Of a DNA stretch of 64,000 nucleotides, positions 39,845-51,784 are shown one piece after another (within the stretch, counting starts at the first letter, position 1; every line of letters starts with the position of its first letter). The notes beneath the pieces were generated by a model. The model was given only the letters and a program-made list of their open reading frames with translations, ran no database searches and was not told the origin of the DNA. The position numbers and the translations under genes were made by a program. The stretch comes from Paramecium tetraurelia. Taxonomy: Eukaryota > Ciliophora > Oligohymenophorea > Peniculida > Parameciidae. The stretch covers positions 1-64,000 of the forward strand of contig NW_001799178.1 of NCBI RefSeq assembly GCF_000165425.1, written 5' to 3'.

Positions 39845-42800
39845 TCAGTTAAGTTTACGTTTACTTTTTAGTTTTGGCTCAACTTCATCAATATTATTAC
39901 TATTTGGTTCATCATTATCCATTTATTTTAGCTTTCTTGCTTTTTTCTATATTTTAGGTAAATCAAGATCATCTTAAAACACTTGATTTTACTCCAGTTC
40001 AATTTGATCATCTAATTTTAAATCTAATTCATTCATGTCATCTTGCTATTCTTCCTGAATTGGAGATGCCTCAGGAAGATAATAAACAACTTATTTCCTC
40101 TCTCTTTAACCTCTGCCATATTCTTTAACTTCCTGAACTTCATTTTATTTAGATGTAATCCATTCTGGAACTTCATCATCTTAAATTAATCTATAATTAT
40201 AATATTGATCATCCTTATTCTCATTAAAGTTTTTATAAATCAATTTTTCTTGTTCATACCTCTATCTATCCAATTCATTAAACATCTCAAATTCTTCTTC
40301 ACTTCTTGCTATCCATTCATTAATTTAAGTATCATCAGGAATCTCTTCTGCTTCAAACAAGTCCACTTTATTCTTTTGTCTAAAGAAATCTTGTAAGCGT
40401 TCTCGTCTTTCTTGATCAGTTGATCTTTAATTATACAATCCTGCTTAAATGATAACTGCATCCAATCCCATCTTGTGTTCAGCCTTACTGAGAATATTCC
40501 CCTCTATTTATGTAGCTGTAATCAATCTGAGTACTCTAACCTCATTTTTTTATCCAATTCTATACGCTCTATCTTATGCTTGCAAATCCATCATGGGATT
40601 CCAATCACTATCAAATAATACAACGGTATCTGCAGATTATAGATTCAATCCCAATCCACCAGCTCTTGTACTTAATAAGAAGATATTATAGATTGAATTT
40701 TCTTAATTAAACAATTGAATTCTAGATTCTCTATCTTCTGATTTAGTTGATCCATCCAATCTCAAATATCTCCATCCTCTATACTCAAAAAATGCTTCCA
40801 TTATATCCATTAATTATGTCATTTAACTAAATATTAGTAATCTATGTTTAAAGTATAACAATTTGGGTATAATTCTATCCAATAACTCAAATTTTCCACT
40901 GGATCTCCAAATTTCATCTGTGACTCTATTCATATCCAAATTCAACATAAATAGATAGGGATGATTACAAATCTTTCTTAATTGCATCATCAAATTCTAT
41001 AATGCTTAAGACCCACTCTTCCCTGATTATTAATCAAAGGTCATAACTCCTCTTTAATTAATTTAATCATATATTTTCTTTTGCCATGCTGATAACTTTA
41101 TCTTAATAACATATTCTGTTTTTCTTGGTAATTCTTTCTCAACATCCTTCTTCACTCTTCTTAATAAGAATGGTCTCAGCACTTAATGCAATCTATTAAT
41201 AATAAGCAATTATTCTTCTTCATCTAATTAGATATCCTTCTCACTTGCTCCCATAATATTTAATGGCGTCTGAAACCATTTTTCAAAATCTTCACAGGAT
41301 GAAAACACTTTTGGTAACAAGAAATTCAATAAAGCCCACAATTCAGCAATGTTATTTTGTAATGGAGTTCCTGTAAGTAATAATCTTCTTTCACTCTAAT
41401 ACTATTATCCTAAGATCATTGCGAATTTGCTTCTTGAATTCTTCATCCTATGTCCTTCATCAACTATTATATATTTCCATTCATATTTTGACAGAGTTAA
41501 CTTGTCCTTAAGTACATACTCATAAGTTGTAAGACAAATGTTCCACTTAGTTGTTCTCATTTATTTTGAGATCTCCTTCCTTATTTAAGGAGAACCCTTG
41601 TAGATTATTTTTTTAATGGATGGAGCCCACTTCTCAAATTCATTGGACCAATTACTCAAAGTTGACAAAGGAACAATAATAAAGTATGGTCCAAAATTCT
41701 TCTTTGTTTCTATCAAATAACATAAAAGAGAGATTGTTTGGATTGTCTTACCCAAACCCATTTCATCAGCCAAAATACCATTCAAATTGTTATTATACAG
41801 ACTGACCAACCAATCTAATCCTTGTAATTAATATTGTTTCAATTATCCCCCTTCCAATAATGCTGGTTACTGTGTTATGACCTCTTTTATTTTATGAGTT
41901 ATGTTATAATATACTTTATTAGCTTAATTTAATTCATACCCCAAACCATTGCTAGAATTGATATTATCTATCACTTCATCTTCCTCTGTAATTTCTTCCC
42001 CTTTCTAAATCTTCACTCTTGCCCCTATATCCTTTAAAAATTAATCTGTTTATCTCAAAATCGAAACCACTCTCTCTTTTTTTGCCTCATCTAGTTTCTC
42101 CAAAACCTAAAGATAAGTTTCTAGATTTCCTCTTCTGATGTGTTCTATTCTCAACTGTTTATCTCTTTATTATTCTCTTTATTCCAACACAACCTTAAAC
42201 TAAACACTTCTTTTTCTTGCATGTTTGTATTTCTTTCTATGAAATTCCATAAACTCAATCTAATGTGCAAATATTGCTGACATGAACTCCTTTTACTTTA
42301 TCTTCTTTCTTCTTGCTTACTCATGTCTTATCATGCTTAATTCAAATTTGTCCGACAACTTACTCTCAGTTCTCCTCTGAGGCTTATCTCTTTTAAAATA
42401 ATTTCTATCTAGTAATAATCTTTCCAACATCCTTGATTACAATACTGCCTAATTTTCTTCCTACAATAATGGATTCAAGATAGACTCTTTAACTTTCAAA
42501 TAAAATTCCTTTGAATTTATAAACAGTAATTCAATCTTCAAACTCACATATTTTGGATCATTTTGGTGGGTTTTCTTTAGCTCCGATTCTATATCCAATC
42601 TCCTCTTCTCCAAATACCCTTGCATTCGTTCACTAAATAAGGACATATCCTAAGGTTTCATATCAAAGACCATACATCGCAAGTTTAATCCAATTTAAGC
42701 TTCGGATACCTGTCTCTAAAAATTGATTTGAGTTCCTCATTTTTATCAATTTTGTCATGAAAATATTGAATCGAGTTCTAGAATATCTTTTCCCTCTCTG

Positions 42801-42995
42801 CCTCCCACTAGTCCTTGTTGTATGGGAACATTAATTTTTCATTTTCAATGTGGTGATTTCTATAAGGTTACTTTCAATATTACCTTTGAACTTGCTTATA
42901 AGAAATAATTTGCTACCTCAGTTGGTATACTTATTTTTCATCTTAATTCTAAATAAATATAAATGAATATTTACATAATCTGCTTCTTATTACAT
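39845..42995 (-). CDS. SNF2/Brahma-type chromatin-remodelling ATPase
   Basis: Three introns (42949-42974, 42860-42883, 42650-42675) give 1024 residues. N-terminal QLQ-like motif ([17 protein letters not shown]) near residue 15. A basic helical HSA-like region is around 200-290. The helicase motor starts near 365: [16 protein letters not shown] (motif I), [20 protein letters not shown] (Ia), VDEGHRMKN (II), [20 protein letters not shown] (III), then [11 protein letters not shown] (V) and QAQDRAYRIGQ (VI) near 750-790. [12 protein letters not shown] fits the SnAC region. There is no bromodomain; the last 120 residues are charged. It uses ATP to move nucleosomes. Its 3' end is 44 bp from the U2AF-like gene. 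Confidence 0.93.
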
Positions 42996-43481
42996 TTTTA
43001 AAGATTTTTAAAATCTAATGCAAAAATTTTTATATTTTATGTATAAATACAGATCATTAAATACCTACAAATTTTATTCATCTGATCAAAAATGCACTCA
43101 AAAATTTTGATTATATTCCTTTCCCAATTAAAGATGAGATATAAACATCTAGAAATACTAGAATTTAGAAATTATTAAATAAAATCACAATCTAAACATT
43201 TATAAATATCTGAACTTAAAATGAGATTTTAAAATATCGAATTAATTAAAAAAACAGAAAGCAATTGAGTTTGAAAATAATTCTCTTTCAATTCTCAAAA
43301 AGCAAGGAACCTACGAGATCATGCTTAGAAATTCTGAAATTATTGATGTAAATGATTACATAAATTTTTGCTTAAAATTTCCGCTTTTTACTTTTTATTA
43401 TTTCTCATTAGATGCTAAATTTTATCATATACAAATTTGAAACATTTTAATATACAATTCTATTATTTTATTTAAGTTTAT
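42996..43481. other. Spacer with two short plus-strand frames
   Basis: Plus-strand frames at 43092-43268 (58 codons, from ATG) and up to TGA 43438-43440 (reading FENNSLSILKKQGTYEIMLR) look partly coding. They lie in different phases and I found no intron joining them. It could be a small gene or a remnant. Confidence 0.3.
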
Positions 43482-44114
43482 TCATTATTATAACTTTTTA
43501 AATAACATTAAAGAAGTTGCCTTTTTCAATAATCTACCTTAGCTCGCCTTTTTAGATTGATATTTTAATTTACCAAGATTAGCCTCCATTTAAACTTTAT
43601 CAACAACACCAGATTATTCATTTTTCTATATTTCTTCATTTATAAGATAATCTTTGTCCTCTTATATTTCTTCAATGATTTATAAATTTTTCTCAATTTA
43701 ACTATTATCTCTATTCTCCTTAGTTGTTATATCAATTAGTTTCTACATATCAATTTATTTTTATTCCATTTAGATCTTCTATTTTATTTGAGTTTATATT
43801 TTTTATAATTGTTCTTGTTATCTCAAAGAACGAAAACATCCCAATTATTCATAGGTTTTATTTTATTTGATATCAACTTTATTAAGGAAATCTTGATACT
43901 ATTCAACCTCTTTAATAGGACCAGATTTTTCTTGATCTAATTTTTTCATTTAAACAACCTATTTAGGATATTCCTTTTCACTCAATTCAGCCCTTTTTTT
44001 ATTTATCATGACATTTTATGAGACGTTTTCAATCAAAATTGATGCTAGTTTTTTCTTCTAATTGAGTGTTTCTAAATCTTTTTGGTTTAATTGTTAATCA
44101 TGATTAAGTATCAT
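43482..44114 (-). CDS. Coiled-coil hypothetical protein
   Basis: An intron-free frame of 210 residues made of charged helix (QMKKLDQEKSGPIKEVEQYQ; QKIQTQIKQKIQMEQKQID). The C terminus is basic (GRLLKKATSLMLFKKLQQ). It starts 41 bp after the stop of the TPH-like gene on the same strand. It could be a second cistron-like neighbour, but Paramecium genes are normally transcribed singly. Family unknown. Confidence 0.7.
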
Positions 44115-44155
44115 GTATTTTACAATAATATATATTATTTATATAATATTCTATG

Positions 44156-45816
44156 TCAAATCTCAATTTTTTTGACCTTCTCTCCTAGATCAGGAACTTC
44201 TTAGGCAATAACTTTAAGTTTGTCCTTATTTTATAACAATTCAGCTGTATTCATTTTAGTAGTCTTTTACTTGACCTTACCTTATTTTTCTTATATTTAA
44301 CTTTTCAAGATATCTGCATGTCTTAAATTTACTTCTTTAATGTACTAATACATAATGTAAATTAAATACATCAAATTTTTTTTTTTCATGATCATTGTAA
44401 TTGTCTAAGTCTTATTTCCAAATTTCTGCCTATCTTTTATTGAGTTCTTCCTCTTCTTCTTATCTTCTTTTTTTTTCTTCTATTTATGAATTTAAAAATG
44501 ATCTCAATTATTATCTTTAATCTAATTATTTTATCTTTTTCTTTTCTTCTTCAACTTTTTCCCTTTCATTTTATTAAATAATATTCCTAAGCATTTTCTC
44601 ATCTTCTTATTTAATCAATTCTTTTTAATCTTTAACAACTCCTTCAGCAAACATTCCCATAACTTTTTTCATTTTTTCCTCTCTTTATTTCCTCTCTAAT
44701 TCTCTTTATTCCTCCAATTGATTTTATAAACTGATATATTATTGTTGCATTTAAGTTTCTGCCTCTTTCTCTAATTTAGCATCCTCCAATGCTTTCTTTC
44801 TATACTCCTCATTCTCTTTCATCATTCTCAGAAAACGCTCTCTCTCTTTGTTTCTTCTATTCAATTGCTCTCTTTATTCTAACTCTAATTCTTCTCTTAT
44901 TTTTCTCACTAACAAACTGTCAAGTTCCTTTTCTCTCTTCTATTCAACCTTTCTATTAAACAATATAAACAGTATATTACTTTCTTTGCTATTCATCTCT
45001 TACTTATTTGTCTCTTTGCAGCTTTTCGTTATAGATTTTATTCTACAAATTATCATGTTTGTCCTTCTCTCTTTAATCATAGACATTCAATTGATAATGA
45101 TGTAACTTCACATAAGCATCTTCATCTTGAACCTCTTCATGCTTCTTATTTTATTTCTCATTTATTTATCTATCCAACTCTGATTTGATCTTCTTCTTAA
45201 ATTCCTACTTTCTAATGACTTCAAGTTCCTTTTCTTTTTTATACAATTCAGTATCAAATTTAACTAACGTCGCCCATTCATCATCCTCGTCCCCCTCCAT
45301 CATGTACACTGATTTGGGTGCCTGACTAATAAATAACTGTTACCTTGGAAGAGGTTTCAGAATAGACATCCTGACGTTATTGTGGACCTGATTGAATCAA
45401 TTATTGGTTCGATTTCCTAGACTAACTGCTGGCAGGTTTCTATTGGGGGATCTACTACAATTGATGTGACTGGGTGACTACCGAATAGATCATTGTTATA
45501 CCTTAGGATTCCTTGATTGATTATTCTGCTTGAGATTGGGTTGTGGATCCTGCATTTTGAATTGCCTATTAAACTTGTTGCTTTAAATTTTTCAAAGTAA
45601 CATCGGTAACTCTGGTTTTTGAGAAATAATCATTCACGATATTGGTGATAATCTAATCTCTAAATTGTAAGTTACTTATATTTTATTTTTGTTATTCTTT
45701 CCAAAATCCTTTATAAACCTCTCCAAAACAGTTTACTTGAGTTGTTCTCTCTATTGTTAAATAAGAGCCTTATCGATGCTTTCCTTCTTCTTTGACTCAT
45801 TAGTCACAGTACTCAT
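44156..45816 (-). CDS. TPH-like coiled-coil protein, probably ciliary
   Basis: Five introns (45653-45675, 45478-45501, 45322-45343, 44953-44980, 44345-44369) give 512 residues. After a Ser/Gln-rich N-terminal 150 residues there is continuous Glu/Lys/Arg/Gln helix: KELEVIRKQEFKKKIKSELD, RFLRMMKENEEYRKKALEDA and REEKMKKVMGMFAEGVVKDQ. This matches the style of trichohyalin/plectin-homology (TPH) proteins of axonemes and basal bodies such as CFAP45 or MNS1. I cannot pick the family member. The helix continues nearly to the C terminus. It shares a 76-bp divergent spacer with the SANT protein gene. Confidence 0.78.
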
Positions 45817-45892
45817 GATATTTATATATAATAAAAATTAATTAAAAACCATCCCTTAATACATTTGTATTTAATTAATTAAAGCGCCAATA
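45817..45892. promoter_or_regulatory. 76-bp bidirectional promoter
   Basis: Complete spacer between the divergent TPH-like and SANT-domain genes, nearly all A/T. It must contain both promoters. Confidence 0.45.
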
Positions 45893-46613
45893 ATGGAGAA
45901 ATAAAAAAGGAAGAAGCACGGAGCACACAACGAATCCAAGAGTCTGTGGAATTACACCCTGTCTCCAGGTTGGTCCTAAGAAGAAGTCAAGATTCTTAAA
46001 CTTGCATTGTAGAAATTCGGAATCGGCAAATGGAGAAGCATCATCCAATCAGAATGTTTGCCAGATAAATCCATAGGATAGATCTATATCTAAACTTAGA
46101 GAATGCTTGGATAGTAATCGTTGGGAGACTTTATGGGTATAAATTTAATATCTATCATATGAAAATAGGATTGTAGATTGATTTAGAAAAGGTGTGGATA
46201 GACAATAATCAAAAAAAGGGAGTAATGAGAAAAAATGGGTGTGTTATTAATACAGGAGACAATCCAAATAAAGAGGAGAGGAAGTAGAGAATCGAAGAAA
46301 ATAGATAGAGATATTCGATATAATAGGAGGAGGTAAGAGTATTTGTGTATGATGTAAGATTAATAAAATAAAGTTGCCTCGTTTTAAGAATGATTGCGTA
46401 GCTAAATATTTCACAATTTAAGAAATTGAAAATGATTAATTTACATCTATTGAAAAGTTATAACATTTTGTGAATCTGGAAACAGAGATTGAAAAAAAAC
46501 TCAAAAAGATTTAACTAATGAAATCAAATGCAAATGGTATAGGTTATCATAATGGCAATGGAAATGGCATTAATAATCATAACCATAATAATCACTTAGA
46601 TGAATAAAAGTGA
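45893..46613 (+). CDS. SANT/Myb-like DNA-binding protein
   Basis: Introns at 46137-46168 (32 nt) and 46333-46358 (26 nt) give 220 residues. One SANT/Myb-type unit at about residues 25-85 carries the spaced tryptophans: GWSQEEVKILKLALQKFGIG, KWRSIIQSECLPDKSIGQI, then QRMLGQQSLGDF. The N terminus is basic (EKQKRKKHG). After a Lys/Glu linker the tail is Asn/His/Gly-rich. Single-repeat Myb proteins of this form occur as chromatin or transcription factors; the target is unknown. Confidence 0.8.
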
Positions 46614-46767
46614 TAGTTTTAATTTTGTTTGTTTAGAATATAAATTAATCATAAATAAAAATTATTTACTAGTCACTCATAATCCTTTTTTAGTTGAAGT
46701 GCTTTTTGACTCCATATTAGTGTAATTAATTAAATAGTAAAATTAAGAATACTTATTTTTAAAGTTT

Positions 46768-47085
46768 ATGAATTATTAAAAATTTCGTTAAAATGTGGAT
46801 TTCTACTTAAAGCCTCAAAAGGAAAAGTTAGAAAGTCCAAAAGAAAAATCGTTTGTTTCTCCAATTAGGATAAAAACATAATAAAGCAATTAAGAATCAG
46901 AAAACAAAAAGAAGGCATTGCCTGTATCAAATATGATGGACAGGATCAATAAAGTTATTTTGGATCAGAGAGTCAAATCCCCAATGACTACTTAAAGGAA
47001 TATCGAATAACAAAACAAGGAGAATCATTTTGAATGTTTTTTAAAGAGACAGGGCTATTTAGCCAATTATTATAAACATAGATGA
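46768..47085 (+). CDS. Small hypothetical protein
   Basis: 105 residues without intron. Basic and polar: VDFYLKPQKEKLESPKEKSF, then MMDRINKVILDQRVKSPMTT. The C terminus is ECFLKRQGYLANYYKHR. Its 3' end faces the next minus-strand gene with 34 bp between stops. Family unknown. Confidence 0.6.
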
Positions 47086-47119
47086 GAGTGTAATATAATA
47101 TTATATATATATATGATTA

Positions 47120-48477
47120 TCAACTATGAAGTTTACTTTTATAGAATTAAAGTTCTTATTTTGTTAATTAGATTCGTTTTCCTGTTTCATCAATTAAGGG
47201 ATGTCCATCTTGACTAAGAACAAATCCATTCTCATCCACCTAATACATTAGCTCTTCATCTTCATCCTCATTCTCATGTATTGTTGACATTCTTTAAGCT
47301 AATAAATTAAGTTTAAGTTGTACATTTTAATTGATCAAATTCCTCTTTAGTAATTTATAAACTATTAGGATCATGCACATTAATATTATCTAAACTATCG
47401 ATCATCATTTACTCATTCAATGCTTTGATAGGGGAATCCTCATTAGATTAATTAGATGGCTAAATTGTAGTCTTTTGACTCACAAACTATTAGGGGATTG
47501 ATGGTTAAGCAATCTATTATAATGGTTAAGAGGATTTGTTTTATTTGATGTTTTGAATGTTTGTAATATCAGTGAGGGGATGATCCGATTATATGTATTC
47601 AATATCGTGTATCTCGCTATTCGAATCTTTACTAGAATTTAGTATTGAACTTAGATGGTCAGGTATTTTGCGATTAATCAAGTAATCATTAACCTATTTG
47701 TTGAATTACTCATATTTCTTGATATACTGATCGTAATTATCTACGGAATTTCTTTAAGGTATGTGTTTTTTATATTAATATTCTTCTGGTTCGTTTTCTT
47801 TCCCTTTATATGATTATTATAATTTCTCAGACTACTTGCTAGTTGATAAGTTGATCTAATATAGTTGAGATTTTAATTTCTCAATTTACACTTGCAAAGC
47901 CTTAAAGTCAGTCTATTCTTGTTTCTATAATTTGTGAATCATTTCTCTACAGCCTTGAGTAATCTAAATTTGCAATTATTCTTTCACTTAATTGAGTTGG
48001 GATTCAATATTTACTGGTTCTTTCTTCTTTTCCTGTTGTTACTACTGCTACTAGATTATGAGTTGTTGTTATTAATGCATATAATCTATCTATTTGTTTT
48101 ATTATTCTAATAATTTGAGCATTTCCTCTCTTTAATTTTTTAGAGCGTTGTCTATATACATTTACAGAGAATTAGAATTCTAATTAGGTCTTGTGTTGGG
48201 TTAGGGTTGCATGGCTGTAACCACTGGGGATTTACTTTAATTGCCATCAGGCTGACTCATTATTCTCAGACTCTAAAAACCCTTTGGACACACTTACTAA
48301 TAAGGGATTTGGTTGCTGTCTCGTTCTCTTGAGATTTATCTGGGTTCGTTATCTAATTATAAATGCTGGATTCTTACAGTTCTACATGGAGACATATTGA
48401 ACCGGGTGGGTGGATGGAGTTACTTATAGGAATTGAAATCGATTAGAATGTTCTAATTTAGATGGGATATCCTACAT
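47120..48477 (-). CDS. Gln-rich coiled-coil hypothetical protein
   Basis: Introns at 48273-48297 and 47299-47323 (25 nt each) give 435 residues. The first exon (MQDIPSKLEHSNRFQFLQVT) joins in phase to SLRIMSQPDGNQ. Without it translation could start at ATG 48260. A coiled coil spans roughly residues 100-210 (QREEMLKLLEQQNKQIDYMH) with a pure Gln run of seven. A Ser/Gln-rich middle follows. The last 40 residues read YQVDENGFVLSQDGHPLIDE and TGKRIQLTKQEL, which looks like a short folded module. Family unknown. Confidence 0.72.
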
Positions 48478-48620
48478 GATATTATTGCATTGCGTTGGAT
48501 AGGACTTGATGGAGCTGGGGAAAGTCGACGCTGTTAATTCATTAAGAGTAATTAAAATTTGAAAATATTAATTGTATATTGATAAAAACTTATTATTGAT
48601 GTTTGCATTTAATTAATTTA
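48478..48620. promoter_or_regulatory. Divergent spacer between two hypothetical genes
   Basis: 143 bp of AT-rich DNA between opposite start codons, presumably a shared promoter. No motif is recognised. Confidence 0.35.
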
Positions 48621-49515
48621 ATGAGGATTTTAATCACCAATAGCCAAGATAAGAAAAGTAAATAATACCCAAGGCTAATTGCTAAAGACAGTTCAGAAAA
48701 TCAATAAGTAAAGTTCCAAAAAATTGAATTTTACAATAAATTACCGAAACAAGTCAAATCTAGTGTTGTCCTGAAAAGCTTATATAAATCTAACAATACA
48801 ATTCATAGTTTCCATTTAATCGAGATTGAGGATGATTTGCCAAGACAAAGAAGAAAAAGCGACAACGAAGGGTTGATTTCATAAAAGATTGTAAGAGATT
48901 CAGTTTATTCCCAAGTTGAATATCGACATTAAATACCCCAGAACTGTGATATAATAGCATCAATTTTTATATAGAGTCAAAGACCTTAGGAGAAGAGCAA
49001 TAAGGGGTAGAATGAAAACTAAATTTGAGAAATCGGTCATGAAGATAGATACACCATCTGCAAGCAAATTTAATCCCTTAAATCACAATAACTCGAATAA
49101 GGATTCTCATTTTGCGAGCATGTAGGATATCAAAGTACTCAGGACTTTTACCAAGGATCGCACTTACTACTAACGACCATTGGTATTAAAAGATTCGGAT
49201 TTGATATCGGATTCTCCAAGTGAACCTAGTATTTAATTACAATAAACCAGAAAACATATTATATTTACTCCAAAATAAAAGCAGTATGTTCTGCTCTAAT
49301 TAAACAAATACAAACACAAACCTTTCGAACAAATTAAGCGAGATTCTATTATCAAATTTCTTTCAGAAACGAAGGAAACTCAAAATCATACTGTTCCTTA
49401 AATAACTCCTTTAATTTAGCATAGGCTGCAACCTTATTTTTCTACTCATAAGAAAGTCAATCTAAAAAAATCTAGTTACCTTTCTTCTTTTTAAAGAGTA
49501 AAAACAATAATATGA
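48621..49515 (+). CDS. Hypothetical basic protein
   Basis: A 25-nt intron (48891-48915) gives 289 residues. The intron is required: it links LISQKI to LNIDIKYPRTVIQQHQFLYR. It is basic, with KDLRRRAIRGRMKTKFEKS in the middle and Ser/Lys/Gln-rich flanks. No membrane segment or known domain was seen. Confidence 0.68.
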
Positions 49516-49558
49516 TGAAATTTGTTTGATCATACATATATATATATATAAATTAGTA

Positions 49559-50431
49559 TCAATTATAATGACTTCTGCTGGTTTTGCTACCCAAGGCATT
49601 TTTATTCCTTAACTTATGATTTGGCTATCCACAAGTGCTAAATTATAATTATAAAGAATACTTCATGCTATCGACAGAATTTCTATAAGATACACTAGAA
49701 TTTATATCACAAGTACTTATAACCTTATGGAATTTTTCAATAAAACTTTATTTAACACTACTACAAGTTTGATTATCAATCTTATTAAGATTTTTCAAAT
49801 TGATTTTATAAGCAGGAAGAGGAACCTTCTTTTTTACATCTCTGTAATAGTTAATAATTTCATCTTAAGTGCATTGACTGAGATTTAACTCATTATTTGA
49901 TGGAGCAGGTTCTTCATCTGAGTTTGAAGGTTGCTTTTTGAAGATTTCTTTAAAATTAATTCTTGAATTTATTAAATTAATACCTTTTTGCTTCTTCCAT
50001 TTATTTTTTAGCTTGCATATCAAAATTTACTAAATAATCTTAGATGTTATTTTTTATATTCTTTCTATATTTCTCTAAGTTTCTGCTGATATGTGAATCT
50101 CGTAAAGCAGTGCTCTAATATTTATCCGACCAAAATTCAGGACAATGAATGCGACCGTTGTTGATCAAAGTCACCTTATGCTTCTCAGGCTTCAGAGCCT
50201 CAAATTTGCGTTTTCGATAGATGGCAATAGTATCCTTTCTATCCTCTAAAGCCTTGTCTTTCAGGAGAAACTGCAAATAGAAATCTAATATTAAACCGGT
50301 AATGAGAGCATCACGTTGAAATTAATATTTTTTTTTTTAGCTAACTACTGCAGAGTGAATTATTCAATGTGAGGCAGCATGTTTTGTTGCGGTATCATGA
50401 TCTCGGGACTATGTGCAAAATTATCTTGCAT
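49559..50431 (-). CDS. Hypothetical protein
   Basis: Introns at 50271-50296 (26 nt) and 49962-49983 (22 nt) give 274 residues. The central part is helical and basic (LEDRKDTIAIYRKRKFEALK, then SHISRNLEKYRKNIKNNIQD) and contains HCPEFWSDKYQS. The C terminus is Ser/Asn-rich. The first 'intron' also reads through in another phase (DALITGLILDFYLQF), so exon 1 is less secure. Unknown family. Confidence 0.62.
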
Positions 50432-50556
50432 GTATATAATTTAATATTTTATAATGAAAGTGCAAAATAATAAAAATGCAAGATAAATAAAACAAGTTAT
50501 TGATTTACTGATTAAATGATTGATGATTGCCAACAATTTAAACGATTTAATTGGAG

Positions 50557-51436
50557 ATGAATAAGAAATTTAATATTATTTAAAATAAAAATTATCAGAA
50601 TAGAATGGAAATCGGAGTTCAAAAATAAACAGATGAGGAAAAGCAAGCATAACCAGAGCAATTCAACAAACTTGATGATAGTGGTGATAAAAAGTAAACA
50701 GGATATTGTGGATTTCTTACAGTGGAGTATTCCTCCCATTCTATAATAGATATTATACTCCCTATTTCAATGTGACAGAAACAGATGTTATACAAAGAAT
50801 CAAAGCTACCTTTCTTCCTTTCCGACCAGACTTCCTCAATATTACCAAAGAGAACCCAGATTTGTATTTATGTAGATTTATTATATAGATGGGGGCCAAT
50901 ATGGATCAATGCCACTTTAATTTTTATGATTACAGCAATTGCAAACTTGAGACAAGTAGATTCAGAAAAAGAAAATCAATCCTTTGAGGTTGGTTACGTG
51001 CCTTAAGCAACAGCATTGCTCTACATAATTGCATTTGGAACTCCTGTCATTTTAGCTATTGTGATGAAGATCTTGGGAGTCGATTTGAGTTTCTTCTAAA
51101 CAATTTGTTTGTATGGTTATTCCATGTCAACATTGTTGCCCATCACAATTCTATGTTACTTTTAGAATGAGATGTTTTTGTGGATGATCATCGCATATGG
51201 AGTTGGAAATTCAATATTGTTTTTAATTTTCAATTTGAAAGAGTAACTATATATACCATAAATTTAGAGAGTTAGATAAGTTATAGATTCAAAAGAAGTA
51301 CATCATTATTGGCATAGTAGTTACAATGTAATTGTCTCTCTACTTGTTTTATAAATTGGTTTTCTTTTCTTATGTATCAGAGGGAAAAATAGAATTATCA
51401 TCTGCAGCATAAGAAGAAAGTTAACCTGGAAATTGA
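50557..51436 (+). CDS. YIPF-family (Yip1-domain) Golgi membrane protein
   Basis: Introns at 50727-50749 (23), 50864-50888 (25) and 51243-51267 (25) give 268 residues from ATG 50557, or 252 from ATG 50605. The family block is clear: FLTVEYYTPYFNVTETDVIQ, RIKATFLPF and ENPDLWGPIWINATLIFMIT. About five membrane helices follow (ATALLYIIAFGTPVILAIVM; YSMSTLLPITILCYF; FLWMIIAYGVGNSILFLIF; the last near YIIIGIVVTMQLSLYLFY). This matches YIPF1/2-like proteins, which act with Rab GTPases in ER-Golgi traffic. The N-terminal cytosolic part is polar. Confidence 0.88.
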
Positions 51437-51784
51437 TTGTTCTAAATATATATTTTATAATGAAATAATTCAACCTTTAATTTCATTCCATTCTTAAATC
51501 TAATTAATTTTAAATAACTATTCTTTTTTTTGGGACTAACATAACTGAAGTGTTATTACAGTAGTCATTTCATTCAAAGAAGAGATTCAGAAACAATAAT
51601 TAATAACAGTTCATGATTAAATCAAGATGAATTTGTTAAGCAGAAAATTCCACTGAAAAAGCTGAACATAGTAAGGCTAGAGTAAAGAGAGTGCAAGTAG
51701 GATTTATCGATAATATCCAAAATTAACAATCTGAATTAAATAAAACGTAATTAAAATTAAAAAGAATTAAAACATAACCAACAA
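51437..51784. other. Intergenic, nothing supported
   Basis: AT-rich. The longest plus frame (about 58 codons, MKQFNLQFHSILKSNQFQIT) has intergenic composition. No gene called. Confidence 0.5.

Noticed and set aside
44848-45105. Hydrophobic 85-codon plus-strand frame resembling a membrane protein
   Set aside because: It is the reverse complement of Lys/Glu/Arg coiled coil, which always reads as Leu/Phe/Ser-rich; the minus strand is the gene.
49540-49556. TA dinucleotide run as a telomere or chromosome-end signal
   Set aside because: Paramecium telomeric repeats are G4T2/G3T3; only short (AT)n is present, a common intergenic feature here.
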